From positions 1,488,001 through 1,552,000 of the forward strand of contig NW_026907681.1 of NCBI RefSeq assembly GCF_028389875.1: a DNA stretch of 64,000 nt. The letters are read 5' to 3'. Every line of letters begins with the position of its first letter. The stretch's first letter is position 1. Origin of the DNA: Rhea pennata (Eukaryota > Chordata > Aves > Rheiformes > Rheidae). The notes beneath the pieces are model-generated. The model searched no databases. It saw only the letters and a program-made list of their open reading frames with translations, and was not told where the DNA came from. Positions 33,601-57,162 of the stretch are shown piece by piece. The translations under genes were made by a program, and so were the position numbers.

Positions 33601-36248
33601 CTCACATTCTCCTGAAGGTCTCTTTAGATTGAATCATACAGATATTTTTGGAATATTGCCCCATACAGCACAGTTAAGGGACAGATCCCTACTCCGGGCA
33701 TGATGGCGCAAGAACCAGGTGACCTTGTCCGCTTTCTTCCAAAGCTAACTTTGCAAGAAATGCAGTGCTGAGGACCAAGAAGAGGCAAGAATCAGCATCC
33801 TCCTTCCACACCTTGAGCCATGTCTTAGCTCAGCCTCCAGAAGATTATCTCCAGGCCTGGCTTGCTGAGCGTACCCTTTGGCAGCCAAGTGTGCCCCACC
33901 TGTTGATGATGTACTCCATGTAGCCAATGGCATCCTCAGTTCGCCGTTTCTTGGTGCACAAGATGATCTGGTTGAAGTTGGCATAAACCACTGAAGAACC
34001 CAGACGCTTGAACTCAGCCACTAACGGTCAAGCAGAACACAGGATCTGGAGGCAGCAGGCTGGAGGAACTGCTGCTATTTAGCTGCCATTAAACAGGGAA
34101 CAGCAAACCACAGCACAACATACAATTCAGGAAGGATGTGCTGCTCCAGCACAGCCAGTAGTCAAATGCGTTGGTCTCACCATCTAAGGGAGCTCCAACC
34201 ACAGGATGGCAGGCACTCCAACAAAAGTTGGACCAACTATGCATCTGGAAGTTACTGGGCCTTTCCAGAGGTTGTGCCACAGGTGCTCAGAAAGACACAG
34301 CTATGGGTGCCAATGGAGTACCACCCATGGCTATGTCCGTCTGCTCCACGCACAGGGCATGGCAAGCTCCATTTTCACTTACTGTAGGAAAAGCTTCTTC
34401 ATCACGTTGTGCAGAGGGCGATGCAAAGCTGGGTTATAAAGCAGTGAGGAAGGAGAGCAGAGCCAGCGGTAAAAACGAATCACCTGGTTCTCTGCACAGA
34501 TGTTGGGATACTGTGTGATCTCCTTCACCCAGCTCACCACCATGCTCTTCAGAATCCTGCCACGGAGCAGAGATGAGCATCACACCAGGCACATGAGCCC
34601 TTCCTCCTTTCACACACTGACATGTTTTCAGATAATGCTAGAGCAAGTGGCAACTCTGCCAAAGCAGAGATGCACTAGCTCTCAGCACATAAGCCACAGG
34701 GCAATTATGTGCCTCTATGACCTTGTGGAGATGAAAAGAGAAACAGGAAAGGGCAAACTCTTCAAAAGCATCTCCTCACATATGCTGGCTGAGCCACTAG
34801 GGAGAGCTGATCCTCAAGCCTAAAAGGGAGGATGTCAACAGACAAAGCTGGGCTTCGCCTCCTTCCCTCTGCCAAGCCAGCTGCCTATTGTGCTTCAAGG
34901 CACCCCACAAACCACATGCTAGTAAGAATCTGGAGAGGCTAAGCCAGCCAGTCAGCTGGGAAGGAGGACCCTGCCCTCTCGCAGGTACAGCCTGGGAAGC
35001 AGGACCCTGAGGGCATCAGGCAGGATGAAACAGATGCTCCATCTCATGCTGACCCTTACAGACATACCTGAAGGGGTTGGAGCACAGGGCACTCTCATCA
35101 TAGCTGGCTGGAATGTTGGCACCTTGGTTCCCTGTCACCATGTCTTCTAGAGATGCCTGCTGGATCACATCAAAACTGATACTCACGCTGGGACCTTCTT
35201 CCATGTCATTGATGTGATGGGACTGTAACACTGTGTTTACAGCCAAGCTCTGAATATCCGGCTCCAGACACACTGTGAACAAACACAACCTGTCAACAGG
35301 CAAGCAGGGCAGAGAACCAGCAAGGACACAATCCCCTCTCCAGGTATGATGAATGCACCCACTTGCCAGGACTTTCCACAAGTTGTAAGAGCTCTTTACA
35401 GGTGTTGCTGCATCTACCGAGTGCAACATCAAGATATTCATATCAGGAAATGGTGAAAGCCTGTATGCTACTGCAGCAGCATGGGAAACTGTGCTGCTCT
35501 CCAGACTGCCACACACCTTGTGTTACAGGCCTTAAAGGACACTTTTGGCACATGGCCAGACCTCTCCCCTCTACGGCCATGATGCTATGTACGGACGGCC
35601 CCATTCACTGCACAGTTAAACAGCAGAGCACCTTCCAACAGAACTTGGATCTACTTCCGCTCCAGGGGCCACCAGCTTTTTCTGGAAACTGCAGCAGAGG
35701 TGCTCAGAAGAACTATCAGTCAGCTTGTTTTGCATCACAGAAAGATTCATCCTAGGGACCACCAGAAGTGATCTTCTGAATGCTGCTATGAGAGGCCACA
35801 AACTAGAAAATAATCTGTACTTAAATGCCTACATGCATTTTTCTATTGCATACAGGACTCTATCCCCAGGAGATGCCAATTGCATACATCCTGTCCAGAT
35901 CATTGCTCAACTTCTGAAGCTGTCAGAAACTGCAGAACTGCTCAGGTACTCTTCTGCCACTGCAGCCATCCTTCTCCTGAGCTCATAGAAGAGCACTTGG
36001 CTCGGCTCCCACTCAGTGCTATCTTACCTGTGGAGTAGCAGCCAGGGTTGTTTATCTCCACTGAGGCTCTCTCGTCAAACTCCATAACTAAACGGTTGTC
36101 ATCAGCCTCTTTACCCCCCAGCTCTGGGCGGGCCGTGGGTGAGAGCCACGCCAAATGGTTGTGGCGATGGAGGTGGTGGGAGAAAAACAGGTCAGAACCA
36201 AAGGTAGACATGTCATCAGGGAGATTCCCAATGGGGATGTGGTAATAT
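30653..36248 (-). pseudogene. POLE exon block 3: C-terminal region and zinc fingers
   Basis: Exons: 36248-36028, 35272-35068, 34556-34383, 34024-33899, 33288-33156, 33015-32835, 32434-32303, 32157-31964, 31797-31597, 31191-31066, 30742-30653. Recognisable signatures are [38 protein letters not shown], the acidic run at 33015-32835, [15 protein letters not shown], the cysteine cluster [13 protein letters not shown] and the second cluster CKKCHGVKE with [10 protein letters not shown]. No stop lies inside these exons, so this block is better kept than the catalytic half, although two acceptors are damaged (before 34024 and before 32157). The final exon, with about 35 residues in human, was not found below 30653. 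Confidence 0.85.
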
Positions 36249-36429
36249 CTGAGGAAAGGAAAGAGGTACAGTCATCGGGGTAAACACATCAACAGAAGAA
36301 CTGTGCCAGCATCATAGTTGCTTGTCCCAACAAGCGCAAGAGCACAGAAGGTGACAGCATGTGGCCTAATCTTGGCCTCAGGCTCCTGCAGTCTCCCTTT
36401 CCCACCCAACCAGGAACAAAGTAACCTCC

Positions 36430-46269
<9,840 letters not shown>

Positions 46270-48045
46270 CTGCAAGGATACAGGAATGATACTGAGACCT
46301 CTTCTAGGCACGACACCCATCCTCGCACACCGCCCAGGGAAGGGGTGCAGGGGGTGACAGCTTCTGCAAGATTATCCATGCTCCAGCGTAACTTCGGGGA
46401 TATTTGAAAACGGGCTCACTACTTAACAGAGCATGTCTCAGTATGGGTAGAGAGCAGTTCATCTCATCTGAAGGGCAGATGGCTGAAACAGGTCAGCTGA
46501 ATGGCATCTTGAAATGCCCCTTCGTTCACTGATCAGCTCCGATGTGAGCAGGCAGATAATGTTGGCCAATTAGCTGGCCTGACCTCCATAGCCAACTTGA
46601 GCTCTCTAGAACTGAAGGACGGTGGCTTTCTGCTAAGAACTCTACAACTCACAAAAGTCTACACCACTGGCACTAGGGCAAAACACAAAGCAGAGAAGAG
46701 ATGGTGGCTGCTCCCCGGCCCTTGGAGTTCTCCTGCAAAGGAGGCTATGTAGGGCAGCTAACAAGAAGAGATGATTGCATGTATGTTCCACGGGGCAACA
46801 CTTATGAGGCGGGGCTGACCCAGTAGTCAGCTGCTCACACATCTCACTGCTCTAAGGGGCCAAGGAGTTAGATTTAAGATCCTTCTAAATTCACAGTGCA
46901 CGTTCCCTTAAGATCATTTACGAGATTAAGGCCACTAAAATAAGCAGCGCTGAGGTGTGGTGTATCACACAGCAGAGAGAGAATTTGCCTCTAAAACTTA
47001 CAATCTAGACAGTAGCACCAACCAGAAACAGGTAAAAGAGGCCAAATGAAGAGGGCAAAAGAAGCTTGGCTTGAGTGGGAGAAGGACAAAGATATAATCC
47101 TGACGAGACAAAAACAGAGTCATCTCTGCCAACAACTACTGGCCCAAAGAAAACCAACCCTCCCCCCCCCCCAAAAAAAAACCCTTCAACCAACCAATAA
47201 ACAAACCCACACAACAATGAACCACTCTCCTTGCTGTAACACTGTCTTTACCCAATAGCCAGCCTGAGGTCATGAAGAGCAACTTCTCCAACCCTTCCCA
47301 CCTAAACTCTAAGCAGGTTCATGCACTCAAGCCATGAATTAGATATCAAAGTTTTATAATAAGTATTGCTATTGGGTATCCCCCAAAAGAACAGAGGATG
47401 GTAATTCCAGTTGGAGGGTTATTCTCTACTGCCATGTTCTCCAGAAAGAAGAGCATGATTGCATTACCATTTTAAAGCCTCCGTTGCAACACCTTGATTG
47501 TGTCCTTACCATTTTAAAGCAGCAAGGGATGTCACTGTGAAAAAACTCAGATTACAGAGCTTCCACGTGGCCTCCTACATACATCTCCGAGTCCAGCACG
47601 TGGCCATCATCTGTAAGTTTGTTGAACTCCTGCTCCTGCTTGTTGCGGAAGATGATGTTGGCGGGATAGGCCTGAACCATCAGCAATGCCTCACACAGTG
47701 TCCTAGAAACTTTTCTTAACACCTGTAAAAAGACAGACATCAAAAACTGGACTTAGAAAGAAGAGCTGTAAAGGGTGCTGCTGGAATTAGGCTGGCCTTA
47801 TCACTGCATCATTGAACTTAAATGTTTGATTTGGTGCCCAACATGATGCGTTTATTCAGGTAGTATTGAAGCCCAAGGCAAGGAGCACAGTAAGGAAACA
47901 AAACCAACTCCTTCACTTAGGCTACCCATAACTGGTCTATGGAAAAACAGCTATGACTGCTGCACTGCAGAAAGGAAGCGCATTTGGAGACTACTTTCCC
48001 TCCTTTCCTTGGGAAAAACTATCCAAACAGTAGAAATTAGTTCTA

Positions 48046-48219
<174 letters not shown>

Positions 48220-49380
48220 TCAGGTGGCCAGAGTCTGTTGAGGAGAAAGACAAATCAATCCCAGTCACATTTAATACAGCAGTTAACACGTACAACGGGA
48301 AACAAGGAAAGGTTGAAATCAGCAGGAAGATGCAAAAGGTATATTTCTGCATACAAACATCCCAGCGTGTAAAGAGTTATCAGTCGGCTTAAGACGACAT
48401 TCTGCTTTAACCTAAATTACATAAGCCAGCTCCAAATTAGCAGAAATGGGGAAGATGAGCTCACTGCCACATATCTGCACAGATGCCACTCCGGAGTGGT
48501 CAGGAGGCCACTCTTGGCCTACAGAGATCTCCAGGGCTTCAGCAGAAACCTCATTAAGGTGTCTCCTGGACTCTAGCAAACTACTGCTCCGTTGCAATGC
48601 CCCGAGTACTACCATTTTGCAGAAGTGTAAATAACACAAATATACAGTGCAACACCAATGCCAGAAACACATCAAAGAAATTCTATTCTTCCCTAAGCTT
48701 AAATTCTTTCAGGTGTCTGAAATTCAGCAAGATACACTGACAACTTCTCAAAGACACTGCATTAACTTAAAGGATTTCACAAAGCTCTAACTCAAAGGTT
48801 CACTAATATTGCAGATGCCCAGAGATACAGCACAGGGTGGGAATACCTGAGGCTCCTCTGTAGCCATCCGGCACATCTCTTCAGGGTCCAGCTCCACTGC
48901 ATCATAACCCAGTTTTGCTTTCGCTGCTGCTTTCAGGTTGTGACTTCCCACTGGCAGGTAACTCTCTCTCTTCACCCACCTAGACAGAATAATGAAAATG
49001 CCAGTCGACGAAGAGACAGCCCTGCACTTCAGAAAGGGCTGCTACGTACACGTACAAAAAAGATCTTGATTACTGTAACAGGGAAAGGTGAGAGCAGAAC
49101 ATCCAAGTGCAGTGGAATAAGAAGCTGCACAGCTTTAGACAGTCTGCATATCTACCCATGCTCTTAAATCCTGACTCGTACAAATTCTGCCATTCAGATC
49201 ATTTCTATTGCTCAGATTTTTCTCAACCCTCATACTTCAGAGACTTCAGAGATAAACATTTAAACACAGGAGGAGGTATCAGCAGGACTGTAAAGAGAGG
49301 CAGTTGTTTTCCAGAGTCTGGACACTGGTCCAATGTGAAAAAACATTCAAGTCACAACTGCCAAGACAGACAGCCCTCTC

Positions 49381-49382
<2 letters not shown>

Positions 49383-49414
<32 letters not shown>
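49383..49414. repeat. CA dinucleotide repeat
   Basis: About 15 CA units in a POLE intron. Ordinary microsatellite. Confidence 0.95.
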
Positions 49415-49419
<5 letters not shown>

Positions 49420-51654
49420 CTTTTCCTCTCTGTGCGAGGCAGGCTGTTGGGTTAGAAAATGGCCCTGTGCCCACTACAACAGTTTGGTCTTATCCTGTCC
49501 TTTTACCTGCTATCCAGGACAGTTCTCAAGCCCCCAGTGACAGCCACCAGCAGACTGTATAAACAGAGTTAGTCATTCAGGCTAGTGTGGATGAGATGTA
49601 ACTTCTGTAGCTAATGGCACACAACGGAGTACCGAGTAGAAGCAGCACAACCAAAGATGGGGGTGCTAGTCCTTTCCTAATAAGATGTAACCCATGATAG
49701 CAGTGCACAGAGATGGAAAAGGGACAGTATTCAAATACATCAACTGTAGGCATTTTATACAAATTTAACAGATAAAGATGCAGTTATACGGTACAGACGC
49801 AGCATTCGGTACCTCAGACAATCCATGTGGATGCACTGCGGGGCTTTGTACTCTCCCTGGCTGCCCTTCTGAAATCCAATCTCCTGATACATATTAATTC
49901 CATGAGCTGCTGCTCTTGCTTCCACAAAAGGCCTGAGGAGAGAGACAATGCAGAAGAGAAGAAACAAAGCAGTCCCTTTCCTCCACCCCATCCCCACCCC
50001 AAGGGTTTCAGGATTGCTTTCTTGTAAGCTACTTAATGAGGAATTTTTCTTGTGAAGTCTCCTTTGCTCCAGACCTTACCCGTGAGAGCTGGCCACAGGG
50101 AAAACTCCCTGTAGGGCAGAGCTACTGCAAGAAGGAAGCTGCTTGCTCACATCCTATACCAGGAGGCAGAACATTATGATCGAGTTTCCCTCGCTCCCCA
50201 AAGGCTTGGCTGCTCTGGTCTCCCTATTGTTCTGCAGTTCTCTTTTGACACTTTGCCTGTTCTCCAGTTACTGAGGTCATCAGTGTACAAACATTGCCAA
50301 ATCAACAACAATCTAGAAGTAGCTCAGCAATCCCAGGACCAACTGATGAGACTCTATAGAAGTTCGTATTTCAAAGCCAATAAACATAGCTCTGCTCAGG
50401 GAAAAAAAAAAAAAGTTCTGAATTCCACCTCCCCCTCTTCGACAGTCCTCTGCAGGCTGGCAATCCAAGACTCAGCCCAGCACTCCAGATAAAGAGCACA
50501 TAATCAGGATGTAAACAGGTTCCCAAACTGGTTGGATAGTCTGTGTAGATAAGAACACACGTGGCCGCTATGTGACCTCCAGACAAAGGACATACAGGCT
50601 GGTATCCGATCGCACCCCATGGCCTAGACAACATTTCCTTTTAGAAACCAGGTCAGTTTTCATTCCTGATCTTACCAGTCAAAGAAGTCTCCATCGTATG
50701 TGACAATGATAGTAGGTTTGGTCTCCTGGACATGTTCAAACCACCTCTGGATTAAACGAGCCTAGTATGCAACAGAGGATTAAAAAAAAAAAAACCCAAA
50801 ACAAAAAACATCTCCCCCACAAACACAAACACTCAGCAAATTCACCTCCTGCAGGCAGGCACTGGATATAATACAATTGATGCAGTCCTTCCCCTCTGCT
50901 CTTGACCTAGCTAGAGCCCGATCTGCCTCATCATCACACCACGAAATGAAAGCATCACCAGCACTGTGACTGTCCGCTGAGCTCCCCAAAGATACAATCT
51001 ATTGCATGATAAGCTCTCTTTGGCCTACAAGAGACCAAGGCAGATAAAAAGCAGCCTGATTTCCCAAGTAGAACCTACTTACCTCATCTGGTTCATTAGA
51101 CACAGAATGGACCCTCACACTCCGGCTTGGGAGCAAATTCAAAGCCCTCAATATCCTCACAGACAATCTCCTTGTTTATGATCAGATAGCCCTAGAGAGT
51201 TGACAAAGGAAGAGTTACTGAGGACTCAGATCCCTGCTACACCAGGGACACGTTCCTGAACAACCTAACTAAAGGATGAAATAGATATTTCATCCCTAAA
51301 GGATGAAATAGTCTTCCATCGATGAGATAATCCTTGCACAGCTTGATAGGTAGAGCTTTTGTGAAGTGGGAACGACTCTTTGGAGGTCACCTTCTGAACA
51401 ATTGCTTACAATCAACTAAGGGTGCCAAAAGGGAGACAACTTAAGGACTATACTCTCCAAATTACTACTGCCCCTCAAAGGGGCACCAGTAGCCTTAGCT
51501 GGGTTCTCCAACATACAAAACGAGGAAATCCTTATGCATCATTCAGACTAGACTTCAATTTTATTTCCACAGACATTACATATAGACCAAGCAACTAGCA
51601 ACAAAGCAAGCCAGGGACCAGACCGCCAAAGGTGACATGCTCGTTTGCTGTCTA

Positions 51655-51837
<183 letters not shown>

Positions 51838-53111
51838 TCAGCTTTAGAATATGATTTAACGAGCAGTTCTCATTAGATTAACAACTAATTTACCTAAGTA
51901 GGTTTATGCACATCTCAGACCCAGCAGGCTTGACTGTAGGAGACAAGGTAGCAACAGTGGTACCCACTGATAACCAAACAGCAAAATTCATTAACAGGAG
52001 AGAACGGAATAACAAAAGCTTCTCTTTAATGCAACAACCCCCTTCGAGAAAGAGAGTCATCAGGATTGACAGCACGTGAGGAAACATTGCGCAGGCAAAA
52101 AACACTTATTACCTCTATGCCTTTATAATAAAGGTTTCTTATGGCACTGGATTTATAAAGCATAGCAACGAGTTTAAGAATAGTTGGGCACCCCAGGAAT
52201 CACCTGGAACAAATGATGTACACCTCTCAGTTGGGCAGGAAGTGCTCACTTCACTAGATTCCTCTTCCTTTGAAATGGTTCAACTGAAATCAGACATCAG
52301 GTGTAGGAAACCAAAGAGAAGATTGGAATTCTCATTTGTACTTTTTAGTCTGTGTGACTAGGGGAATCCTAAGAAGCCCATGGGCCAACCGTCCTAAGGA
52401 GACCTCTTTCCTTGACAGCATAGACGTATAGACATCGCTCGCCTGGTCTCGCTCACTGTTTTTCCTCACAGCAGGAGAGATCTCTTTCCGCATCTTCACC
52501 AAGTCCTCCACCACGTGGAAGGATAACTTAATGTAGTTCCGCTTAAGACCCACCAAGTGATTTGGCTACAAAGCAACAAGACAGTGCCAGCTAAGGGTGG
52601 AAAAGAGTAATGAGGGAAAGGGAAGACTGCTAACAGTAAGAAACCGTTGGGAAGGCAAATTATACTGGCACACGTAGAAGAACTGGCCAAAGAAGAGGTA
52701 GTAATTGGATGGAAAGACTCGGAGTGAGAAGAGATGCTAGCAAGCACGTAAGCCAGCAAAGAACATGTGAGCTATGCCAGTTCACACCAAAGGCCATCTT
52801 GTCTTGTTGTCTGTTTCCAAGCGCAATCACCAGTACACACCCAAGAAAGAGTAAATGTATAGTATTTCCCTCTGCCACAACACTCTTAATCTCCAACCAT
52901 TTCTAGCTCAGGAAGTTTCTTGAGCATCCTGTGAAAAAGACTATGTGCTGGAGCAGAACATATATTTTATTTACTATTACTATAATAAGCAATTACTATC
53001 AATAAGCAATAATTAGCCTATTCATGATATGCAATGCAAACAGTGCTTGAAGATTAAAGGTAAGCATACTGCTTCCCTTTACTGCTTAGCCCCTTTCTAC
53101 TCCACTTGAGC

Positions 53112-53139
53112 TCGAAAGAAAGAAAGAAAGAAAGAAAGA
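53112..53139. repeat. GAAA tetranucleotide repeat
   Basis: Six to seven GAAA units in the intron between POLE exons 5 and 6. Confidence 0.95.
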
Positions 53140-53989
53140 TTAGGGTTATTCAATAGTACAGCAGGCAGAGGAATACTGACCAGATCCAAATCTTCTTTGG
53201 GGACAGTTTCTAGCTCTGAAATGTTCCCTTGAAACTTCTTGGAGAGGAAGGATGACACTTCTTGTTCACAGCCCTGCAAAGAAACTGGAGAATGAGCAAC
53301 AAAGCCAGACACTTCTCCAGAGGAGAAGACAGGCTCACAAGAGGTTCTGGTACTAGTGTCCTAGAAGATGGTTGGTCACAAGGCCTCTCAGCTTACTGGG
53401 GGACCCTTCAATCAAACCTGCCCTTGTCTCTGGGACCTCGGCCACTAGTTTACTCCAGACCCCACTTGCCAGTGCGCAGCTTCCAAGTCCATACTCGCCT
53501 TCTGGGGAGCCATGTAGAAATACGGCTTATAGGGCAGGGCCACCCAGGAGAAATCAAAACCGGTGAACATTGCGCGACCCCGCAGCCAAGGAGAGAAACC
53601 AACCCAATGGTTCCCAACGGAAGCAACGGGCACCGCGCTGCACTTGCTGCGCGTTGCTGGCATTTGTGCGCCACATACACATCCCTGCATCTCTGCAGCA
53701 CCCACCTTGGCCCCCAAGGGTCCCAGGTGGACCCAGCGTAGGGCAGACAGCGCTGCTGCCTTGTGGGTGATGCCTGGGGCCCAGAACAGCCAAACCGGTG
53801 GGGGCAGGCAGGACGCCCAGCCCGGGCACCAGCGCTGCGCTGGAGGAACGGGATGCACCTCGAAGCGGCTCCCATCCTCCGGGATGAAGTAGTCCACAGC
53901 GCTCACCAGCCGCCGGTCCTCGCCCAGCACCTCCGTCTGCACATGCACATGGCCTGTTACGACACACGACCCCCCCCGCCCCCTCCCAC

Positions 53990-54294
53990 CCCAGTCCTAC
54001 TGGGTGCCTGTCAGTGACACCTCCCCTGCCCCAGTCCTACTGGGTGTCTATTGGTGACACCTCCCCTCACACCCAGGTCCTACCGGGTGCCTGTCGGTGA
54101 CATCTCCCCCCCCTCCCGCCCAGGTCCTACCAGGTGCCTGTCGGTGACATCTCCCCCTCTCGTCGGTGACATTCGCCCCCCGTCCTACAAGGTGCATGTC
54201 GGTGACCCCCCCATCGTTGTCCCCCCTAGTCCTACCAGGTGCCTGTGGGTGACACCCCCCACCGGTGACATCCCCCCCCCTGGCCCAGTCCTAC
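53990..54294. repeat. minisatellite built from the POLE exon 2 splice-donor region
   Basis: About six imperfect units of roughly 40-47 bases each hold a version of 'gtcctaccgggtgcctgtcg' followed by 'gtgacatctcccc'. The first half equals the reverse of the POLE exon 2 end plus donor (CACCCG then GTAGGAC). The array fills most of the intron between exons 2 and 3, next to the real donor at 54294. Confidence 0.85.
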
Positions 54295-55330
54295 CGGGTG
54301 CATGTTGATGAGCCAGCCCGTGCGCTCGCCACGCTCCGTGGGCCGCTCGAAGCCGAACAGTGTGTCCAGCCGCTCCGTGCGCTGCGAGCGCTCCAGGCGC
54401 TTGAGGGAGGACAGCGAGGAGCCATCCTCCCTGCAGGACACCGCGCCGCCAGCCACCGCCCAGTCCCCCACGCGACCCACCCCCCCCCCCCCACCTCCCG
54501 CTGCCGCCTGGCCCCAGTGCTCACTGCCCCCCCCAGCCGCCGCCGCCGCCGCCGCCGCCGCCCGGCTCCGCGCCGCCCCGCAGCACCATCCCGCCGCGGC
54601 CGGAGCAGCCCCGCGCGCTGCCCCCACCTCCCGCGAGCGGGAAGCCTGCCAGCCCCGCCTCCCCAGGGAGAGCACCAATCAGAGAGCGGCACCGCAGCCA
54701 ATGGTCGCTCTCTTCCTCGACCTCTGCCCCGCAGCAGGGCGGCTGCGCTGGTCACGCCCCTCGCGGCACCTTCCCGGGCAGGCCCCGCCCCCGCCCCGGC
54801 TGCCGCTGCCGCGCACGCGCCTGCGCGGCGGCGCCCGGCGCGGCCCGACCCGGCCCGGCCCGGCGCGGCCTGTCGTGGGGCGGCGGCGCTGCGCGGGAAG
54901 CGGCTGCTGCTCCCGAAGCGGCGCCGTCACGGGGGCAGTTGCGGACCGGCGCCGCCATCTTGGCCGCCTCTCCAGGTAGCCCTCCGGCTGCGAGGGAGCT
55001 GGGAGCCGGCTGCGCCCCCGAGGAGCCCTGGCCGGCCTTGAGGCGCGTGCCGGGCTCCTTGGGCCGTGCGAGTCTTCCTGCCTGGAGGCCGGACGGGCTG
55101 CGGGGAGCCGTCGGGGGCCGAGGCGCAGCGTGCGAGCTCCGTCCTTGCTGCGCTTTGGCGGGGCGGGCTGAAGCCCTGGCGGGCTGCGCGGAGCAGGCCT
55201 GGCATGGGCTCGGCGAGCCTGGCCCGCCCCGTCTCGCTGAGGTGCCGCCCGGCCGTTCAGGGCGCGGGAGGGAGCTGGCCGCTGAAGCTGGCTGGCTTGC
55301 AGTGAAACAACAAGCAGCACTGCGGTCAGT
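54230..55330. promoter_or_regulatory. CpG island and probable POLE promoter
   Basis: Dense CpG, long CCG/GGC runs and no TATA box surround the POLE start codon. In human the POLE promoter is shared head-to-head with PXMP2; I do not recognise PXMP2 exons on the plus strand here. A plus-strand donor-like 'tccaggtagcc' lies near 54972, so a divergent non-coding first exon is possible. CpG density in a decayed gene suggests the region is still unmethylated in the germ line or the decay is recent (inference). Confidence 0.7.
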
Positions 55331-55334
55331 CTGT

Positions 55335-56777
55335 GGAGTCACTGCCTGAGAGAAGAAAAGAGGGGCAGGTGCTCTGCAGGGACCCTAAAAAAAATCTCTC
55401 AGACGTCGGAAAACTGCACTGTGGAGGTAGTGCACAGGAAGCGCTTTCTGCACGGCTGTACGAACCGTGTGTTTGGGGTTTTAAGCATATGCAGTGTGGA
55501 AATCGGGAGGCTCCTGGGAAGTTTCTTTCTGGGCCCCAGCCAGCTGCGAGCCGGCACTGCCAGCTTGAGCAGCCCGGATTGCGTTGTCCTTCCGTGGTGC
55601 TCGGGCGGTGTTGGGAGCACGTAGGAAGCACCGCTGCCTTTTGCCCAGGCTGTGCTCTGTCAGCGGCCCCTTGGGCACAGCCCCCGCTACTAAAGCAAGC
55701 CTCTTCTGTGTTGGCCGCTGCTAAGGCTCTTGTAAATAAACTAGGGGGAGCACACTGTTTTTTTGAATTTCCTTGTTTGTATTCAGTTGAACTTCTTGAA
55801 CTGGATCCTTTCTAATGACCCAATACTAGTATTATTTTAATAAGAGTGTAAATTACCAAAGTTGTTGTTTTTTTCCAGATATGAATGTCATCATTATAAG
55901 ATAGATGGGATGTACAGGGTTTGTGCTTCCTCATCATAATTAAATAAGCAAATATTAAAGAAAAATGTGGGGAGAAAACAGGTGGTTAACATAAATCTGA
56001 TTTTAACCAAAACTATGACCATTGAGTTGCTGAGGACTTCTCAGTGGGGGATGTTTTGGAAGGAAGGGCACTTTCTTTCTCTCTCCCCAAACTGTACTGC
56101 CAGCCATCTGTTGATAATTATTGTCCAGTCTCTGCTGAGAACTTGTGATAGTTAATATTTCCTCACCGCTTGAACAAATAAGCGATAATCACTGCAAGGT
56201 ACTTGACCACAGGAGTAGAAAGATGAATAGCGTGGAAGAGTCAGTGTATACCTTGGTTTGTGAAAACAGCTCAGTTTTCTATAAGTGATTATGACAAATT
56301 CAAATTCTTGAGGACTTGGAGAATGAGTACATTGAGTTACATAGTATCTCTGGAAAAAGTAAGTTAAAAGATCAAAATTATCAAAAATCTTAAAAATTCT
56401 CCATTCCTGTTTGTTTCGTATTATTTTTAATTTACATTATCCTTTCTCAGAGGAAATATTGAATGTTTATAGCTAAGCTGGGGATAGCTCACTTCATGGC
56501 AATGTTTATTCTCTTAACCTGTCAAATCTTTATAGTTTTATTGAGCCCTATGTAACAGGAGAGTAGAAATCATTCACTCTGGTTTAAAAATGGCCTCTGA
56601 AACTGTCCAAAATCATTGTTGTGATTTTGTTTTTCTTTTTTCAGTTATGTTAATAATACATACTAATAGGCTATGCCTTTAGTTCAAAGACTTGTAGGTT
56701 TACAAATAACAGCTCTTTCAACTTTGTAATACTCTTGATGTGATAGCTTCTAAGTTTGTCTAAGAGTGGTCTGGGAA

Positions 56778-56779
<2 letters not shown>
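55335..56779. other. no gene recognised
   Basis: A plus-strand frame at 55333-55815 opens just after the CpG island but has no recognisable domain. From 55.8 kb the sequence turns AT-rich and shows nothing I can assign. Confidence 0.4.

Positions 56780-56809
<30 letters not shown>
56780..56809. repeat. poly(T) run
   Basis: Thirty consecutive T. It may mark the tail of an old minus-strand retroelement, but no body is recognisable beside it. Confidence 0.9.
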
Positions 56810-56810
<1 letters not shown>

Positions 56811-57162
56811 AGGCTTCACAGTTGGACTTTTTCTATCTCTACAGTGACAATCTCTGTGTTTTTTCCTAACACGTAAAACTCAAGATTTTAAAAACTTATT
56901 TCTGGACCCACAGAAAACTTCAGATCTTAGCTCTTTGAAAACTCACTCCCTTTCAAAATGCCACAGAGTACGTTTTGCTGATAGCAAGAAAAACGTGTGT
57001 TGCTATTGAAATGGCTTTGGGTAATTTGATCAAAATGTCATCAGGCCTGATCCATTTGAGTGTATACTTTATGCTTATTTTTTGGTTATTAACTTTCCTT
57101 TTCTTCATAGGTTTCAGTAGGTACAAGTCCTTGACGGCTTGCAGCACCTTTTCCAGAGGAAA

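Noticed and set aside
54752-55342. Long open frames on both strands of the CpG island.
   Set aside because: They are Ala/Arg/Pro-rich compositional frames caused by GC content and have no domain or splice support.
55333-55815. 160-codon plus-strand frame just beyond the CpG island, considered as PXMP2, the divergent neighbour of POLE in human.
   Set aside because: No residue pattern of PXMP2 or another known family is visible.
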